From an uncultured Sphingorhabdus sp. (lineage in GTDB: Bacteria > Pseudomonadota > Alphaproteobacteria > Sphingomonadales > Sphingomonadaceae), in NCBI RefSeq assembly GCF_937872355.1, contig NZ_CALMSV010000149.1, forward strand, positions 1 through 32,054: DNA of 32,054 nt. The letters are read 5' to 3'. This document shows, in pieces, positions 1-7,714 of this stretch. The position numbers and the translations under genes are program-made. Under the pieces are notes generated by a model. It worked only from the letters and a program-made list of their open reading frames with translations. It was not told the origin of the DNA and searched no databases. Numbering within the stretch: the first letter of the stretch is position 1; each line of letters starts with the position of its first letter.

Positions 1-11
1 ATCCTGCCCAT
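1..11 (-). CDS. Start of a further operon gene, truncated by the window edge
   Basis: An ATG at 11-9 on the minus strand is preceded by a purine-rich GAGGGAGAG ribosome-binding sequence. It lies 20 bases after the stop of the upstream SDR gene, so the leftward operon probably continues past position 1. Only three codons (M-G-R) are visible, so no function can be given. The call rests only on the Shine-Dalgarno spacing and the same-strand context. Confidence 0.35.
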
Positions 12-31
12 CGCTCTCTCCCTCGCGAACC

Positions 32-811
32 TCAGTAGATGGTGTAGCCCCCGTCGATGACGATGGTGTCGCCGGTGTGGTTGCGCGAACCCCGACTGGC
101 GAGATAGACCGCGATGGCCGCGAAATCGGAGCCATCGAGCCAGTCGCCGGTCGGTACGCGGCTGATCACCGCTTCGTTGAACTTGTCCCATTCCTGCAGG
201 CCTGCGGTCATGCCCGAGCGCGTCCAGCCCGGCAGCACGCTGTTCACGCTGATGCCATAACGGGCAAATTCGACTGCCATCGCCCGCGCCATCGCAACGA
301 CCGCGCCCTTGGTCGCGGCATAATGTTCGTTGCGCGCCGCGCCGTGGATCGCCGAGGTTGAGGAAATCGCAACCAATGAGCCACCACCGTCCCCCGCCTT
401 GTGCCGCTCGACCATATGCCTGGCCGCTTCGCGCAGGGTGAAGAGCACGCCGTGAATGTTCACTTCCTCAATCTTGCGGAAATCCTCGACGCTGATGTCG
501 AACAGGCTCTTGCGCGAGATCGAAATGCCGGCATTGGCAATCGCCTGATCAAGCCGCCCGAATTCGGCGATGACATCCGCCACGCCCTTGGCGACGGCGG
601 CTTCGTCCGACACATCGATTTGTGCCGAACGAACCTCGCCGCCATGCACGCGCAGCTTTTCGGCTGCCTCTGCATTGCGTTCGCCATTGGTGCCCCAGAT
701 GACTACCGTCGCCCCATGAGCGGCAAGGCCATCGGCCATGCCAAGGCCGATGCCGTTATTGCCTCCGGTGACGAGCGCGACTTTGCCGGTCAGGTCAAAA
801 AGCGATGCCAT
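32..811 (-). CDS. SDR family NAD(P)-dependent oxidoreductase
   Basis: This is a 259-residue classical short-chain dehydrogenase/reductase, the usual length for the family. Visible motifs are the cofactor-binding TGGNNGIG (residues 15-22), NAG (93-95), a catalytic serine near 151, and YAATK with Tyr164 and Lys168. A C-terminal GDTIVIDGGY completes the fold. ATG 811 is chosen over the TTG at 814 because an AGGAGGG lies just upstream. The gene begins 10 bases after the acyl-CoA dehydrogenase stop and is clearly co-transcribed with it. It probably interconverts a hydroxyl and a keto group on an acyl-CoA or free-acid intermediate. Substrate and preference for NAD or NADP cannot be read from the sequence. 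Confidence 0.93.
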   Translation of the reverse strand: MASLFDLTGKVALVTGGNNGIGLGMADGLAAHGATVVIWGTNGERNAEAAEKLRVHGGEVRSAQIDVSDEAAVAKGVADVIAEFGRLDQAIANAGISISRKSLFDISVEDFRKIEEVNIHGVLFTLREAARHMVERHKAGDGGGSLVAISSTSAIHGAARNEHYAATKGAVVAMARAMAVEFARYGISVNSVLPGWTRSGMTAGLQEWDKFNEAVISRVPTGDWLDGSDFAAIAVYLASRGSRNHTGDTIVIDGGYTIY

Positions 812-821
812 CAATCCCTCC

Positions 822-2048
822 TCAACGCTCGTTCATCGCAACATATTCCTTGATCTTCGCCTTGCCGAGCTGGCTCATATGAACCTCATCCGGGCCATCG
901 GCGATGCGCACAAAGCGGTTCAGGGTGAAGAAGCGCGCTATCGGCGTATCGTCAGACACGCCCATCCCGCCATGCGCCTGGATCGCGCGATCGCAAACGG
1001 TCTGCGCCATTTGCGGAGCGACCACCTTGATCGCGGCAATAAGGTCTTTTGCCACCTTGTTGCCATAGCGGTCCATTGCATCTGCGGCCTTCAGCGTCAG
1101 CAAGCGTGACATTTCGATCTCGCAAAAGCTTTTGGCGATATCCTGCCGGATCGAAGACTGGTCGGCGAGTTTCTTGCCGAACGCAACGCGGCTGTCGACG
1201 CGGCGCGCCATGATCTCAAGCGCGCGCTGTGCCTGTCCAATCGATCGCATGCAGTGGTGGATGCGGCCGGGCCCGAGGCGGCCCTGCGCAATTTCAAATC
1301 CGCGGCCTTCGCCGAGGATCAGATTGCCCTTGGGAACACGGACATTTTCAAAACGCAGTTCGGATTCACCGCCCGGCGAGTTATGCGAACCGAACACTGT
1401 CTGGTTGCGAACGATGGTGATGCCCGGCGTACTGGGTTCAACCAGGATTTGCGAATGCTGGGCGTGGCGCGGCGCTGATGGATCGGTGCGCCCCATCACG
1501 ATGGCGATCTTCGCGCGCTTGTCGGGGGCGCCGGAGGTCCACCATTTGCGGCCGTTGATCACGTAAGTGTCGCCGTCGCGGCGAATCTCCGTGCGGATGT
1601 TGGTCGCATCGGAGGAGGCGACTTGTGGCTCGGTCATCACATAGGCAGAGCGGATTTCACCGTTGAGCAGCGGCTTGAGCCATTTTCCCTGCTGTTCGGG
1701 CGAGCCATATTTGGCCAACACTTCCATATTGCCGGTGTCGGGTGCGGAGCAGTTGAACACCTGGCTCGACCAGGGAACGCGGCCGAGCAGTTCGGCAATC
1801 GGCGCATATTCCAGATTGGTCAGGCCGGGCGAGAATTCGCCATATTCATGCGGCAGGAACAGGTTCCAAAGATCCAATGCCTTCGCCTTGGCCTTCAGAT
1901 CCTCCATCTTCGGCCATTCTTTCCAGATATTGGCCGGATCGGTCACGAAACGGTGATAGTCTTCCTCATTCGGATAGACATGCTCGTCCATGAAAGCTTG
2001 AATTTGGGCCAACAGCCCTTTGACCTTGTCGCTATGTTCGAAATCCAT
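822..2048 (-). CDS. Acyl-CoA dehydrogenase family protein, ACAD10/ACAD11 type
   Basis: This 408-residue flavoprotein has the whole acyl-CoA dehydrogenase fold: a helical N-terminal domain, the flavin-binding beta-domain ([15 protein letters not shown], residues 136-150; RKWWTSG, 167-173) and the C-terminal helical domain ([11 protein letters not shown], 357-367). The segments [13 protein letters not shown] (256-268) and [10 protein letters not shown] (383-392) are, as I recall them, characteristic of the ACAD10/ACAD11 branch. Where many acyl-CoA dehydrogenases have the catalytic glutamate in a YEG motif, this protein has ADG. An AAGGAC Shine-Dalgarno sequence precedes ATG 2048. In animals the related domain is fused to an APH-like kinase; here the kinase is a separate gene two positions upstream in the same operon. 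A plain fatty-acyl-CoA dehydrogenase role is the alternative. Confidence 0.95.
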   Translation of the reverse strand: MDFEHSDKVKGLLAQIQAFMDEHVYPNEEDYHRFVTDPANIWKEWPKMEDLKAKAKALDLWNLFLPHEYGEFSPGLTNLEYAPIAELLGRVPWSSQVFNCSAPDTGNMEVLAKYGSPEQQGKWLKPLLNGEIRSAYVMTEPQVASSDATNIRTEIRRDGDTYVINGRKWWTSGAPDKRAKIAIVMGRTDPSAPRHAQHSQILVEPSTPGITIVRNQTVFGSHNSPGGESELRFENVRVPKGNLILGEGRGFEIAQGRLGPGRIHHCMRSIGQAQRALEIMARRVDSRVAFGKKLADQSSIRQDIAKSFCEIEMSRLLTLKAADAMDRYGNKVAKDLIAAIKVVAPQMAQTVCDRAIQAHGGMGVSDDTPIARFFTLNRFVRIADGPDEVHMSQLGKAKIKEYVAMNER

Positions 2049-2060
2049 GGGAAAGTCCTT

Positions 2061-2798
2061 TCAGAGGGAAAGCCCGCCATCGACGATCAGCGTATGACCA
2101 GTGACATATGATGCGAGCGGGGATGCTAGGAAAATGGCTGCGCCTGCCATGTCAGCAGGCAGGCCCATGCGGCGTTGAGGGATATTGGCGAGCGCGCCGG
2201 CGAGCCTTTCGGGGCTTTGCGTGGTTATCTTGGTCAGCTTGGTATCGACAAGGCCGGGGGCGAGGCCGTTAACGCGGATGCCTTCGGGGCCCCAAGCCTG
2301 CCCCAGTGTCTTCGTGAGGCTGATCGCACCTGCCTTGGAGGCGGCATAGGCCGGGTTGCCGATATTGGCCTTCAGCCCCGAAATCGAACTGACGATGATG
2401 ACGCTGCCCTTGCTGTCGAGCAGTTGCGGTTTGAATTTGCGCGAAATGTGCATCAGGCTGTCCAGATTGACTGCCATCACATGATCCCAGCCGGGCCGCT
2501 CAAATTCACCGCGTTTATAGACGACTGTTCCTTGGCACAGCACGAGCACGTCGAGGGTGCCAAAGGGGGCGGCTGCCGCTTCGATCGCGTCGGGATTGCT
2601 GACATCAACGCAGGTATAGCCCAGCCCGCTCAGGTCCGAGCCATCGGCCGGGTCATATTCGGCTGCGTTCGCGCGGGTGCCCCAGACATGCACCTTGGCC
2701 CCGCGCTCGCGAAAACCATGTGCAATGCCGTTGCCGATCCCGCTGGAGCCGCCGACGACCAGCACATGTTTGCCGGTAAAATCGGTGTCGTTGGTCAT
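2061..2798 (-). CDS. SDR family oxidoreductase
   Basis: This is a second short-chain dehydrogenase of 245 residues. It has the nucleotide-binding VGGSSGIG (residues 15-22), a serine pair at 137-138, and the YAASK active site (Tyr151, Lys155), ending with TGHTLIVDGGLSL. The usual NNAG motif after strand 4 is replaced by LCQG (87-90), which differs from the first SDR of the operon. This suggests a distinct subfamily and substrate. The start has an AAGGAT ribosome-binding site nine bases away. It sits between the kinase (11-base gap) and the acyl-CoA dehydrogenase (12-base gap). By analogy with the lva pathway it could reduce a 4-oxoacyl-CoA to the 4-hydroxy compound or oxidise a 3-hydroxyacyl-CoA; neither is shown by the sequence. 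Confidence 0.93.
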   Translation of the reverse strand: MTNDTDFTGKHVLVVGGSSGIGNGIAHGFRERGAKVHVWGTRANAAEYDPADGSDLSGLGYTCVDVSNPDAIEAAAAPFGTLDVLVLCQGTVVYKRGEFERPGWDHVMAVNLDSLMHISRKFKPQLLDSKGSVIIVSSISGLKANIGNPAYAASKAGAISLTKTLGQAWGPEGIRVNGLAPGLVDTKLTKITTQSPERLAGALANIPQRRMGLPADMAGAAIFLASPLASYVTGHTLIVDGGLSL

Positions 2799-2809
2799 GG
2801 GTTATCCTT

Positions 2810-3838
2810 TCAGCTTATGCGCCGCAGCGCACGTTCAAAGAGGTGGATGGTGTGGGCATGCAACCGGTCGCCGGTTTCGCGCGGCGCTTTGCCTGCGCAA
2901 GCGCGCGCATGCGTGCCTTCGAGGATGATGCCGAGTTTGTAGCAGGCGAGGACCGCGTACCAGTCAAAGTCTGTAAGATCACGATCGGTCAGCGCCGCAT
3001 AATGCGCGACCAGTTCGTCGGGGCTGGCAAAGCCCTCCCATGGCGTGATCGCCACGTCGGTCGCGTGCGGGTTGTCATTTTCGGGCCATGTTGCGACCAG
3101 CCAGCCAAGATCGAGCAACGGGTCGCCTAAAGTGCACAATTCCCAATCGACCACCGCCGCCAATTCACCGCTATCGTTGCGGAACAGCACATTGGCGAAA
3201 TGGAAATCGCCATGGATAATGCCGGGCTGAAAGTTCTTTGGGCGATGTGCATCGAGCCATTCGGCGACCTTTGCGACGCCGGGTATCGCATCGGGCCCGG
3301 TCCAACCCGGCATTTCCGCATAGCTGGCTAGTTGTGAAGCCCAGCGCCCGACTTGCCGCTCGATCCAGTTGTCGAGCTTGCCGAAGCCTTCCAGCCCGAC
3401 GGCGCGATAATCCACCTGGCTGAGCGCTGCGATAGCTTCCACCATCGCCAGCCCCATGCGGTGCCGGATCGCAGCGTCGCTTGCGTGAAGCGCAGGCAAC
3501 CCCTGCGTTGCGTTGAAACCTTCAATCGGCTCCATCAGGTAAAAAGATGCCCCGATCACATCCTCCTCTGGGCAGGCCGCGATCAGTTCGGGGTGCGGAA
3601 CGTCGCTGCCCTTGAGTGCGGCCAGCGCACGAGCCTCACGGCGCATGGTTTCGTTCGAATTGGCGCGCAAAACGGGTGGCGGGCGGCGCAAGACATAGGA
3701 GCGGCCAGACCTGCTGAACCGCAGCAAAATGTTCTGTGTGCCGCCTGCCAATGTGGTGGCCTCGACAATCGGCCCCTCTCCAAGCCTTTGCCCGTCCATC
3801 CACTTTTCAAGCGCTGCAAGATCGACTCCGTCGATCAT
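2810..3838 (-). CDS. APH-fold phosphotransferase, ACAD10/11 kinase-like
   Basis: This 342-residue protein has the aminoglycoside phosphotransferase / choline kinase fold. The N-terminal lobe carries GGTQN (32-36) and the lysine-equivalent region YVLRRPP (48-54). The catalytic loop is HGDFHFANV (209-217, Asp211, Asn216) and the metal-binding aspartate is in VVDWE (Asp231). Longer in-frame starts exist up to 3961, but ATG 3838 is preferred: it has a GAGGAT ribosome-binding site, and the longer forms would run through the promoter region and into the divergent tetR gene. It is the first gene of the leftward operon. In context it more likely phosphorylates a hydroxyacyl-CoA than an antibiotic. 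A resistance function is not supported. Confidence 0.92.
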   Translation of the reverse strand: MIDGVDLAALEKWMDGQRLGEGPIVEATTLAGGTQNILLRFSRSGRSYVLRRPPPVLRANSNETMRREARALAALKGSDVPHPELIAACPEEDVIGASFYLMEPIEGFNATQGLPALHASDAAIRHRMGLAMVEAIAALSQVDYRAVGLEGFGKLDNWIERQVGRWASQLASYAEMPGWTGPDAIPGVAKVAEWLDAHRPKNFQPGIIHGDFHFANVLFRNDSGELAAVVDWELCTLGDPLLDLGWLVATWPENDNPHATDVAITPWEGFASPDELVAHYAALTDRDLTDFDWYAVLACYKLGIILEGTHARACAGKAPRETGDRLHAHTIHLFERALRRIS

Positions 3839-3860
3839 ATCCTCACGAATCCTCTCCCAT

Positions 3861-3876
3861 TTATCCAAATGGATAA
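3861..3876. promoter_or_regulatory. Inverted repeat, candidate TetR operator
   Basis: The arms TTATCC and GGATAA are perfectly complementary around a 4-base AAAT centre. The repeat overlaps the -10 and expected transcription start of the leftward promoter. TetR-family repressors commonly bind such sites between themselves and a divergent target operon. Assignment to this TetR is inference. Confidence 0.5.
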
Positions 3877-3901
3877 TGCGGTTGACGTAATTATGAGTCA
3901 A
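3873..3901 (-). promoter_or_regulatory. Promoter of the acyl-CoA operon
   Basis: Read leftward, TTGACT (3901-3896) and CATTAT (3878-3873) are separated by 17 bases, matching a housekeeping sigma-70-type promoter at 5/6 and 4/6 positions. The start site would be near 3866, leaving a short leader before the kinase ATG at 3838. This supports the short kinase start. Confidence 0.55.
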
Positions 3902-3910
3902 GCCTAGCCT
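3882..3910 (+). promoter_or_regulatory. Promoter of tetR, overlapping the divergent promoter
   Basis: TTGACG (3882-3887) and TAGCCT (3905-3910) are 17 bases apart. Only six bases separate the -10 box from the tetR ATG, so transcription should begin at or next to the start codon. The sequence TTGAC-N10-GTCAA (3882-3901) supplies the -35 element of both divergent promoters. Confidence 0.5.
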
Positions 3911-3916
3911 GAGATT

Positions 3917-4561
3917 ATGGCAAGTACGGCTCCGAAACCACGTAGCGATGCGGCAGAACATCTGAAGGCAGTTGCCCTGCGGCTATTTGCGGAAAAGGGA
4001 ATCGACGGTGTCACCGTGCGCCAGATTGCCGAGGCTGCCGGGCAGAAAAACCACGCCGTGGTTGGCTATTATTTCGGCTCGAAAGAGGCGCTGGTTCGTG
4101 AGCTGATAGTCGACGGAGCTCGCGCGATCGATGTTCGCCGTATTGCATGGCTCGACGCTTGCGAGGCGAATGGCGGACCGCATAATGTCACCGAAGTGAT
4201 CGAAGGGATGATCGAAACCTCGCTCGATCCCGAAGCAAATCCCGGCGATGAAAGCTTCAGCCGCTTTTTCACGCTGCTGGGACTTTCGCATCGTGCCTTT
4301 TTCATGGAGGCGCTCGAGGGGCGTTGGAACACTGGATACCAGCGTTGTCTTGATCACCTGCGCCGACTGATGCCCGAAATGCCGGCAGCGAAAAAGAATG
4401 AGCGCTTTGTTTTTCTGGGGTCCACTTTGGGTGCCATTCTGGCATCGCGGGAAAGCGAGTTGTCAAACAAATCCCGCCCACACCGCATGTGGCAATCGGG
4501 CGCGACGCTGAAACATGCGGCAAAGGTTATCGCCGCAATGATCGAGGCCCCATTTCGCTAG
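3917..4561 (+). CDS. TetR/AcrR family transcriptional regulator
   Basis: This 214-residue regulator has the TetR N-terminal helix-turn-helix at about residues 13-60: ALRLFAEKGIDGVTVRQIAEAAGQ, then a recognition helix region ending in YYFGSKEALVREL. The remaining helical C-terminal domain should bind an acyl-CoA or similar ligand. It is transcribed away from the kinase-led operon with about 80 bases between the start codons, so that operon is its likely target. No convincing Shine-Dalgarno sequence precedes the ATG, and the promoter lies so close that the mRNA is probably leaderless. The ligand is unknown. Confidence 0.93.
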   Translation: MASTAPKPRSDAAEHLKAVALRLFAEKGIDGVTVRQIAEAAGQKNHAVVGYYFGSKEALVRELIVDGARAIDVRRIAWLDACEANGGPHNVTEVIEGMIETSLDPEANPGDESFSRFFTLLGLSHRAFFMEALEGRWNTGYQRCLDHLRRLMPEMPAAKKNERFVFLGSTLGAILASRESELSNKSRPHRMWQSGATLKHAAKVIAAMIEAPFR

Positions 4562-4591
4562 GACCAAAGTCAGCGGCAGCTTTGGATGAAA

Positions 4592-4684
4592 TGGCGGAGA
4601 CGGAGGGATTCGAACCCTCGGTACCGGATTTACCAGTACGACGGTTTAGCAAACCGTTGGTTTCAGCCACTCACCCACGTCTCC
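4592..4684 (-). tRNA. tRNA-Ser (anticodon GCT)
   Basis: Read on the minus strand the gene begins GGAGACG and ends CGTCTCC-G-CCA, giving a 7-base acceptor stem with an encoded CCA. The anticodon loop contains TTGCTAA (anticodon GCT). A long variable arm sits between the anticodon stem and the GGTTCGAATCC T-loop region, as expected for a class II serine tRNA. Length is 93 bases. Confidence 0.96.
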
Positions 4685-4856
4685 TGCGCGATTGGCGTCG
4701 GGGGCCTATAGCGAGCAAGCACCCGGGCTGCAATGCCTATTACAACGTGAAATTTGACTCGCTTGGGCGCGAAAGCGACTCGACTCATCGCCGGTTCATT
4801 GTGCGCCCCTTACGCGGGTCGTTAACCTTTCACATGAATATGGAGGATTGCGACTT

Positions 4857-5606
4857 ATGACTGGCCTGTCCCTACAAAAATTCGGGAGCCGTCTGGCGCT
4901 TGCATTTGCCGCATTGCTGCTGGCTGGATTACCCGCCAGTGCACAAATCCAGACCGTCGACCCCAATGACGCCATCGACGCCGATCTGGGAACGCCACCT
5001 AAGGTTGAAACGCCGCCGGCTACAGACATACCCACCGACCCACCGATAGAAGGTGATACAACGGTATCGCCGGGAATGGAAAGCACGGCTGTGCCTGCCA
5101 CCGTTCCGCCTGCAGGCGATCCATCCACCTATCAGGAAGATGACCTTATCGGCGCGGCTGAAGGTGTCTTCGGAAAGGGCGCCGAGGGGCTCGGCAAGCT
5201 GATGGAAGATATCCTCAAAAAGCAGGGCAGGCCCAACGGCTATATTGTTGGCCGCGAGGGTGGTGGCGCACTGGTTGTGGGTCTGCGCTATGGCTCGGGT
5301 ACGCTGCACCACAAGGTTGAGGGCGAGAAACCGGTTTACTGGACCGGCCCTTCGATTGGTTTCGATGCGGGTGCCAATGCGGGCAGCACCTTTGTACTGG
5401 TCTATAATCTCTACGATACCGAAGATCTGTACCGCCGCTTCCCTTCTGGCGAGGGCGTTGCCTATTTGGTGGGCGGTTTTAACGCGAGCTACCTGCGGCG
5501 CGGCGATATCGTCCTCATCCCGATCCGTGTAGGTGCCGGGCTGCGGCTCGGGGCCAATGTCGGCTATATGAAGTTTTCCAAGAAGCAGCGCTGGCTGCCA
5601 TTTTAA
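4857..5606 (+). CDS. DUF1134 / EipA-family envelope protein
   Basis: This is a 249-residue exported protein. The N-terminus has a signal peptide (basic QKFGSR, hydrophobic LALAFAALLLAGL, cleavage after ASA near residue 29). A proline/threonine-rich linker follows to about residue 85. The C-terminal half is the DUF1134 domain, with GRPNGYIVGREGGGA, PVYWTGPSIGFDAG and a GADVGYMKF-like ending (GANVGYMKFSKKQRW). DUF1134 is the domain of EipA of Brucella and Caulobacter, a periplasmic beta-barrel protein needed for envelope integrity. ATG 4857 is preferred to a TTG at 4848 because the GGAGG ribosome-binding site (4842-4846) touches the latter. The gene is monocistronic and ends at a strong terminator. 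Confidence 0.92.
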   Translation: MTGLSLQKFGSRLALAFAALLLAGLPASAQIQTVDPNDAIDADLGTPPKVETPPATDIPTDPPIEGDTTVSPGMESTAVPATVPPAGDPSTYQEDDLIGAAEGVFGKGAEGLGKLMEDILKKQGRPNGYIVGREGGGALVVGLRYGSGTLHHKVEGEKPVYWTGPSIGFDAGANAGSTFVLVYNLYDTEDLYRRFPSGEGVAYLVGGFNASYLRRGDIVLIPIRVGAGLRLGANVGYMKFSKKQRWLPF

Positions 5607-5638
5607 GCCCCCCGGGGTCGCACCAAATAGGGGCTAAT

Positions 5639-5665
5639 GGGCGTCCTTCGGGACGCCCTTTTTTT
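5639..5665 (+). terminator. Rho-independent terminator of the EipA gene
   Basis: An 8-bp stem GGGCGTCC/GGACGCCC with a TTCG tetraloop is followed by seven T residues. The T tract runs into the ribE stop codon of the converging gene, so the structure may also limit transcription from the right. Confidence 0.93.
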
Positions 5666-6272
5666 ATTTAGCGCGGACTTCCTCCATGCGCTTCAGATAG
5701 CGCACTAGGACGTCGATCTCGAGATTCACGACCCGCCCGGCTGCCAGCTCTGCCAGCGTGGTCACATCCCAGGTGTGCGGGATGATGTTGAGTGTGAAAT
5801 GTGCATGGCCGTCGCTCGCGTCGATCACGCTGTTGACCGTCAGCGAGACGCCGTCGACCGTGATCGAGCCTTTCTCGGCAATGTACGGCGCGAGCGCAGC
5901 TGGAGCCGCAATCGTTACCTTATGCGAATCGCCAACGGGTTCGACAGACAACACCTCACCGACGCCGTCGACATGGCCGGTGACGATATGCCCGCCCAGT
6001 TCGTCGCCCACCTTCAATGCGCGTTCAAGGTTGAGGCGTCGGCCTTGCGTCCACATTCCGCTGGCGGTCTTGCTTACGGTTTCGGCCGAGGCATCGACCG
6101 CGAACCAGTCTGCGCCTTTATCGACCACGGTCAGGCAGCAGCCCGAACAGGCAATCGACGCGCCCAGGTCGACGCCGCCCATGTCATAGCCGCAACTGAT
6201 GACAAGCCGCAGGTCGCCGCGTTGCTCGGCGGTGGTGATGGTTCCGATGTCGGTGACTATGCCTGTGAACAT
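5664..6272 (-). CDS. ribE: Riboflavin synthase (alpha chain)
   Basis: The 202-residue protein starts MFTGIVTDIGTI, the family's typical N-terminus. It has two tandem lumazine-binding beta-barrels: residues 1-90 with IACSGCCLTV, and 95-190 with the matching SITVDGVSLTVN. It dismutates two molecules of 6,7-dimethyl-8-ribityllumazine to riboflavin in the cytoplasm. Its ATG overlaps the 3' end of ribD by 16 bases, so the two are translationally coupled. It is the last gene of the leftward tonB-like / membrane protein / ribD / ribE group. ribBA and ribH, often next in alphaproteobacteria, are not here; the EipA terminator follows directly. Confidence 0.96.
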   Translation of the reverse strand: MFTGIVTDIGTITTAEQRGDLRLVISCGYDMGGVDLGASIACSGCCLTVVDKGADWFAVDASAETVSKTASGMWTQGRRLNLERALKVGDELGGHIVTGHVDGVGEVLSVEPVGDSHKVTIAAPAALAPYIAEKGSITVDGVSLTVNSVIDASDGHAHFTLNIIPHTWDVTTLAELAAGRVVNLEIDVLVRYLKRMEEVRAK

Positions 6273-7255
6273 GGGATGGCCTCGTAGACTTCAAACCGGT
6301 TGTTGCCAAGCATCCGCGTATCCGAAAGCTGCCAGCTGCCATGCGCCGCTGCAAGGTCTGCGAGTCCGATATTCCCAAGGCAGGGCTTACCATCTCCTAT
6401 CAGGACAGGCGCGCGATACAGCATCAGCCGATCGACCAGCCCCGCGCGCAGGAAGGCGCTGGCGGTCATCGCGCCGCCTTCGACGATCAGGCTGTTGCAA
6501 TCGAGCGAGGCGATATCTTGCGGAGTGCGGATGACTTCCCACCCCTCAGGTGCGTCGCCGCTGCCGAGCATGATGCGCCGGGGGCTGCGGCTTTCGAGCC
6601 CCGACAAACGCACATCCAACCTTGGCGCATCTGCGCGGACCGTGCCAGCGCCGACCAGTATTGCATCGCTCCGGGCGCGTTCGAGATGGGCGTGCGCGCG
6701 TGCCGCTTCACCCGTGATCCAGCGACTGCTGCCATCCGCCATCGCGATACAGCCATCGAGTGAGGTTGCCAGCTTGAGCGTGACATGCGGGCGGCCTTTG
6801 GTCATGCGGGTGACGAAACCGGCAAGGCCAGCCCGTGCTTCCGTCGCCATCGCATCGCGTTCGACCATGATGCCCACAGCTTCCAGCCGGACAAAACCCT
6901 TGCCTGCGGTGCGGGGATCGGGATCGGTCAGCGCGCCGACGACGCGGGCGGGCTTGGCGGCAATGAGGGTGTCTGTGCAAGCCGGACCTCGCGAGCTTTC
7001 ATGTGCGCAGGGCTCCAGGCTGACATAGACTGTCGCGCCTACCGCTTTGCTTCCGGCTTGTTCGAGCGCAACCGCCTCGGCATGCGGGCGGCCACCGGCT
7101 TGTGTCCAGCCGCGCCCGATGACGATACCGTCCTTGACGATAATGCAGCCGACCGAGGGGTTGTTGCCCGTCCGCCCCTTGCCGCGTTCGGCAAGCGCGA
7201 TTGCGGCGGAAAGCCAGCGCCGGTCTTCGCCAGAAATTTCGGCTTCGACGGCTAT
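6257..7255 (-). CDS. ribD: Bifunctional deaminase/reductase RibD with a non-canonical start
   Basis: The reading frame encodes a complete two-domain RibD of about 332 residues. The deaminase domain has HAEAVAL (His58, Glu60) and PCAHESSRGPAC (Cys83, Cys93) as zinc ligands. The reductase domain starts at about residue 142 with RPHVTLKLATSLDGCIA and includes the family's LIVEGG. It carries out the deamination and side-chain reduction steps of riboflavin synthesis. There is no ATG, GTG or TTG in frame before the GTG at 6877, which would remove the whole deaminase domain; the frame is open back to a stop near 7376. I place the start at ATA 7255, seven bases after an AGGGG and overlapping the upstream TAG stop. 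ATT 7237, giving SGEDRRWL, is the alternative. Confidence 0.85.
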   Translation of the reverse strand: MAVEAEISGEDRRWLSAAIALAERGKGRTGNNPSVGCIIVKDGIVIGRGWTQAGGRPHAEAVALEQAGSKAVGATVYVSLEPCAHESSRGPACTDTLIAAKPARVVGALTDPDPRTAGKGFVRLEAVGIMVERDAMATEARAGLAGFVTRMTKGRPHVTLKLATSLDGCIAMADGSSRWITGEAARAHAHLERARSDAILVGAGTVRADAPRLDVRLSGLESRSPRRIMLGSGDAPEGWEVIRTPQDIASLDCNSLIVEGGAMTASAFLRAGLVDRLMLYRAPVLIGDGKPCLGNIGLADLAAAHGSWQLSDTRMLGNNRFEVYEAIPCSQA

Positions 7256-7668
7256 TTCGATGCCCCTACGCGTGCGGCGATGTCTGCCTCGGCCTTGGCG
7301 CGGCGTTCGGCTTCGTCTTTCTGCGCTTCCGCATCGAGTGTCTCTACATCCATGCCCACGGCACTGCCCAAGGCCTTATAGGCTTCGCGTTCGCGGGCAC
7401 GCATCGCGTCCTTTTTCTTCTGATATTCGCGGATCGCGGCGAGGCTCTCCTCGACCGAGCGGTCGGCGGGCCAGCTTTCAAAATAGGTGACGGTCGGCGG
7501 CGGCCGGGTCGCTTTGTCCCTCGCGTCGAAATAGAACATAGCGACGATGGTCGCGGTCGGTACGCAGGCGAGCAGCAAGATCAACAGCCGTCCGCCCCGC
7601 TGCTCGCGCATATAGCCGAACAGGTCGGCCACGCCGCCCTTGAGCGATGCATCCTGAAAGAAACTCAT
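7252..7668 (-). CDS. Small membrane-anchored protein of unknown function
   Basis: This is a 138-residue protein starting MSFFQDASLKGG. It has one transmembrane segment at about residues 29-46 (RLLILLLACVPTATIVAMFYF), then a proline-rich stretch and a charged, Glu/Lys/Arg/Ala-rich C-terminal helix from about residue 75 that looks like a coiled coil. I do not recognise a named family. A longer form from 7725 is possible but would overlap a hairpin repeat. The TAG stop (7254-7252) overlaps the proposed ribD start, so translation of ribD is probably coupled to this gene. A link to riboflavin synthesis is only positional. Confidence 0.8.
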   Translation of the reverse strand: MSFFQDASLKGGVADLFGYMREQRGGRLLILLLACVPTATIVAMFYFDARDKATRPPPTVTYFESWPADRSVEESLAAIREYQKKKDAMRAREREAYKALGSAVGMDVETLDAEAQKDEAERRAKAEADIAARVGASK

Positions 7669-7714
7669 GGCGCCTGTGTAGGGATTGCGGAGGTAGAATT
7701 CCAGTGGGGATGAT

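Noticed and set aside
2810-3838. Aminoglycoside resistance function for the APH-family protein
   Set aside because: The fold is shared with many small-molecule kinases, and the gene is in an acyl-CoA operon next to an ACAD11-like dehydrogenase.
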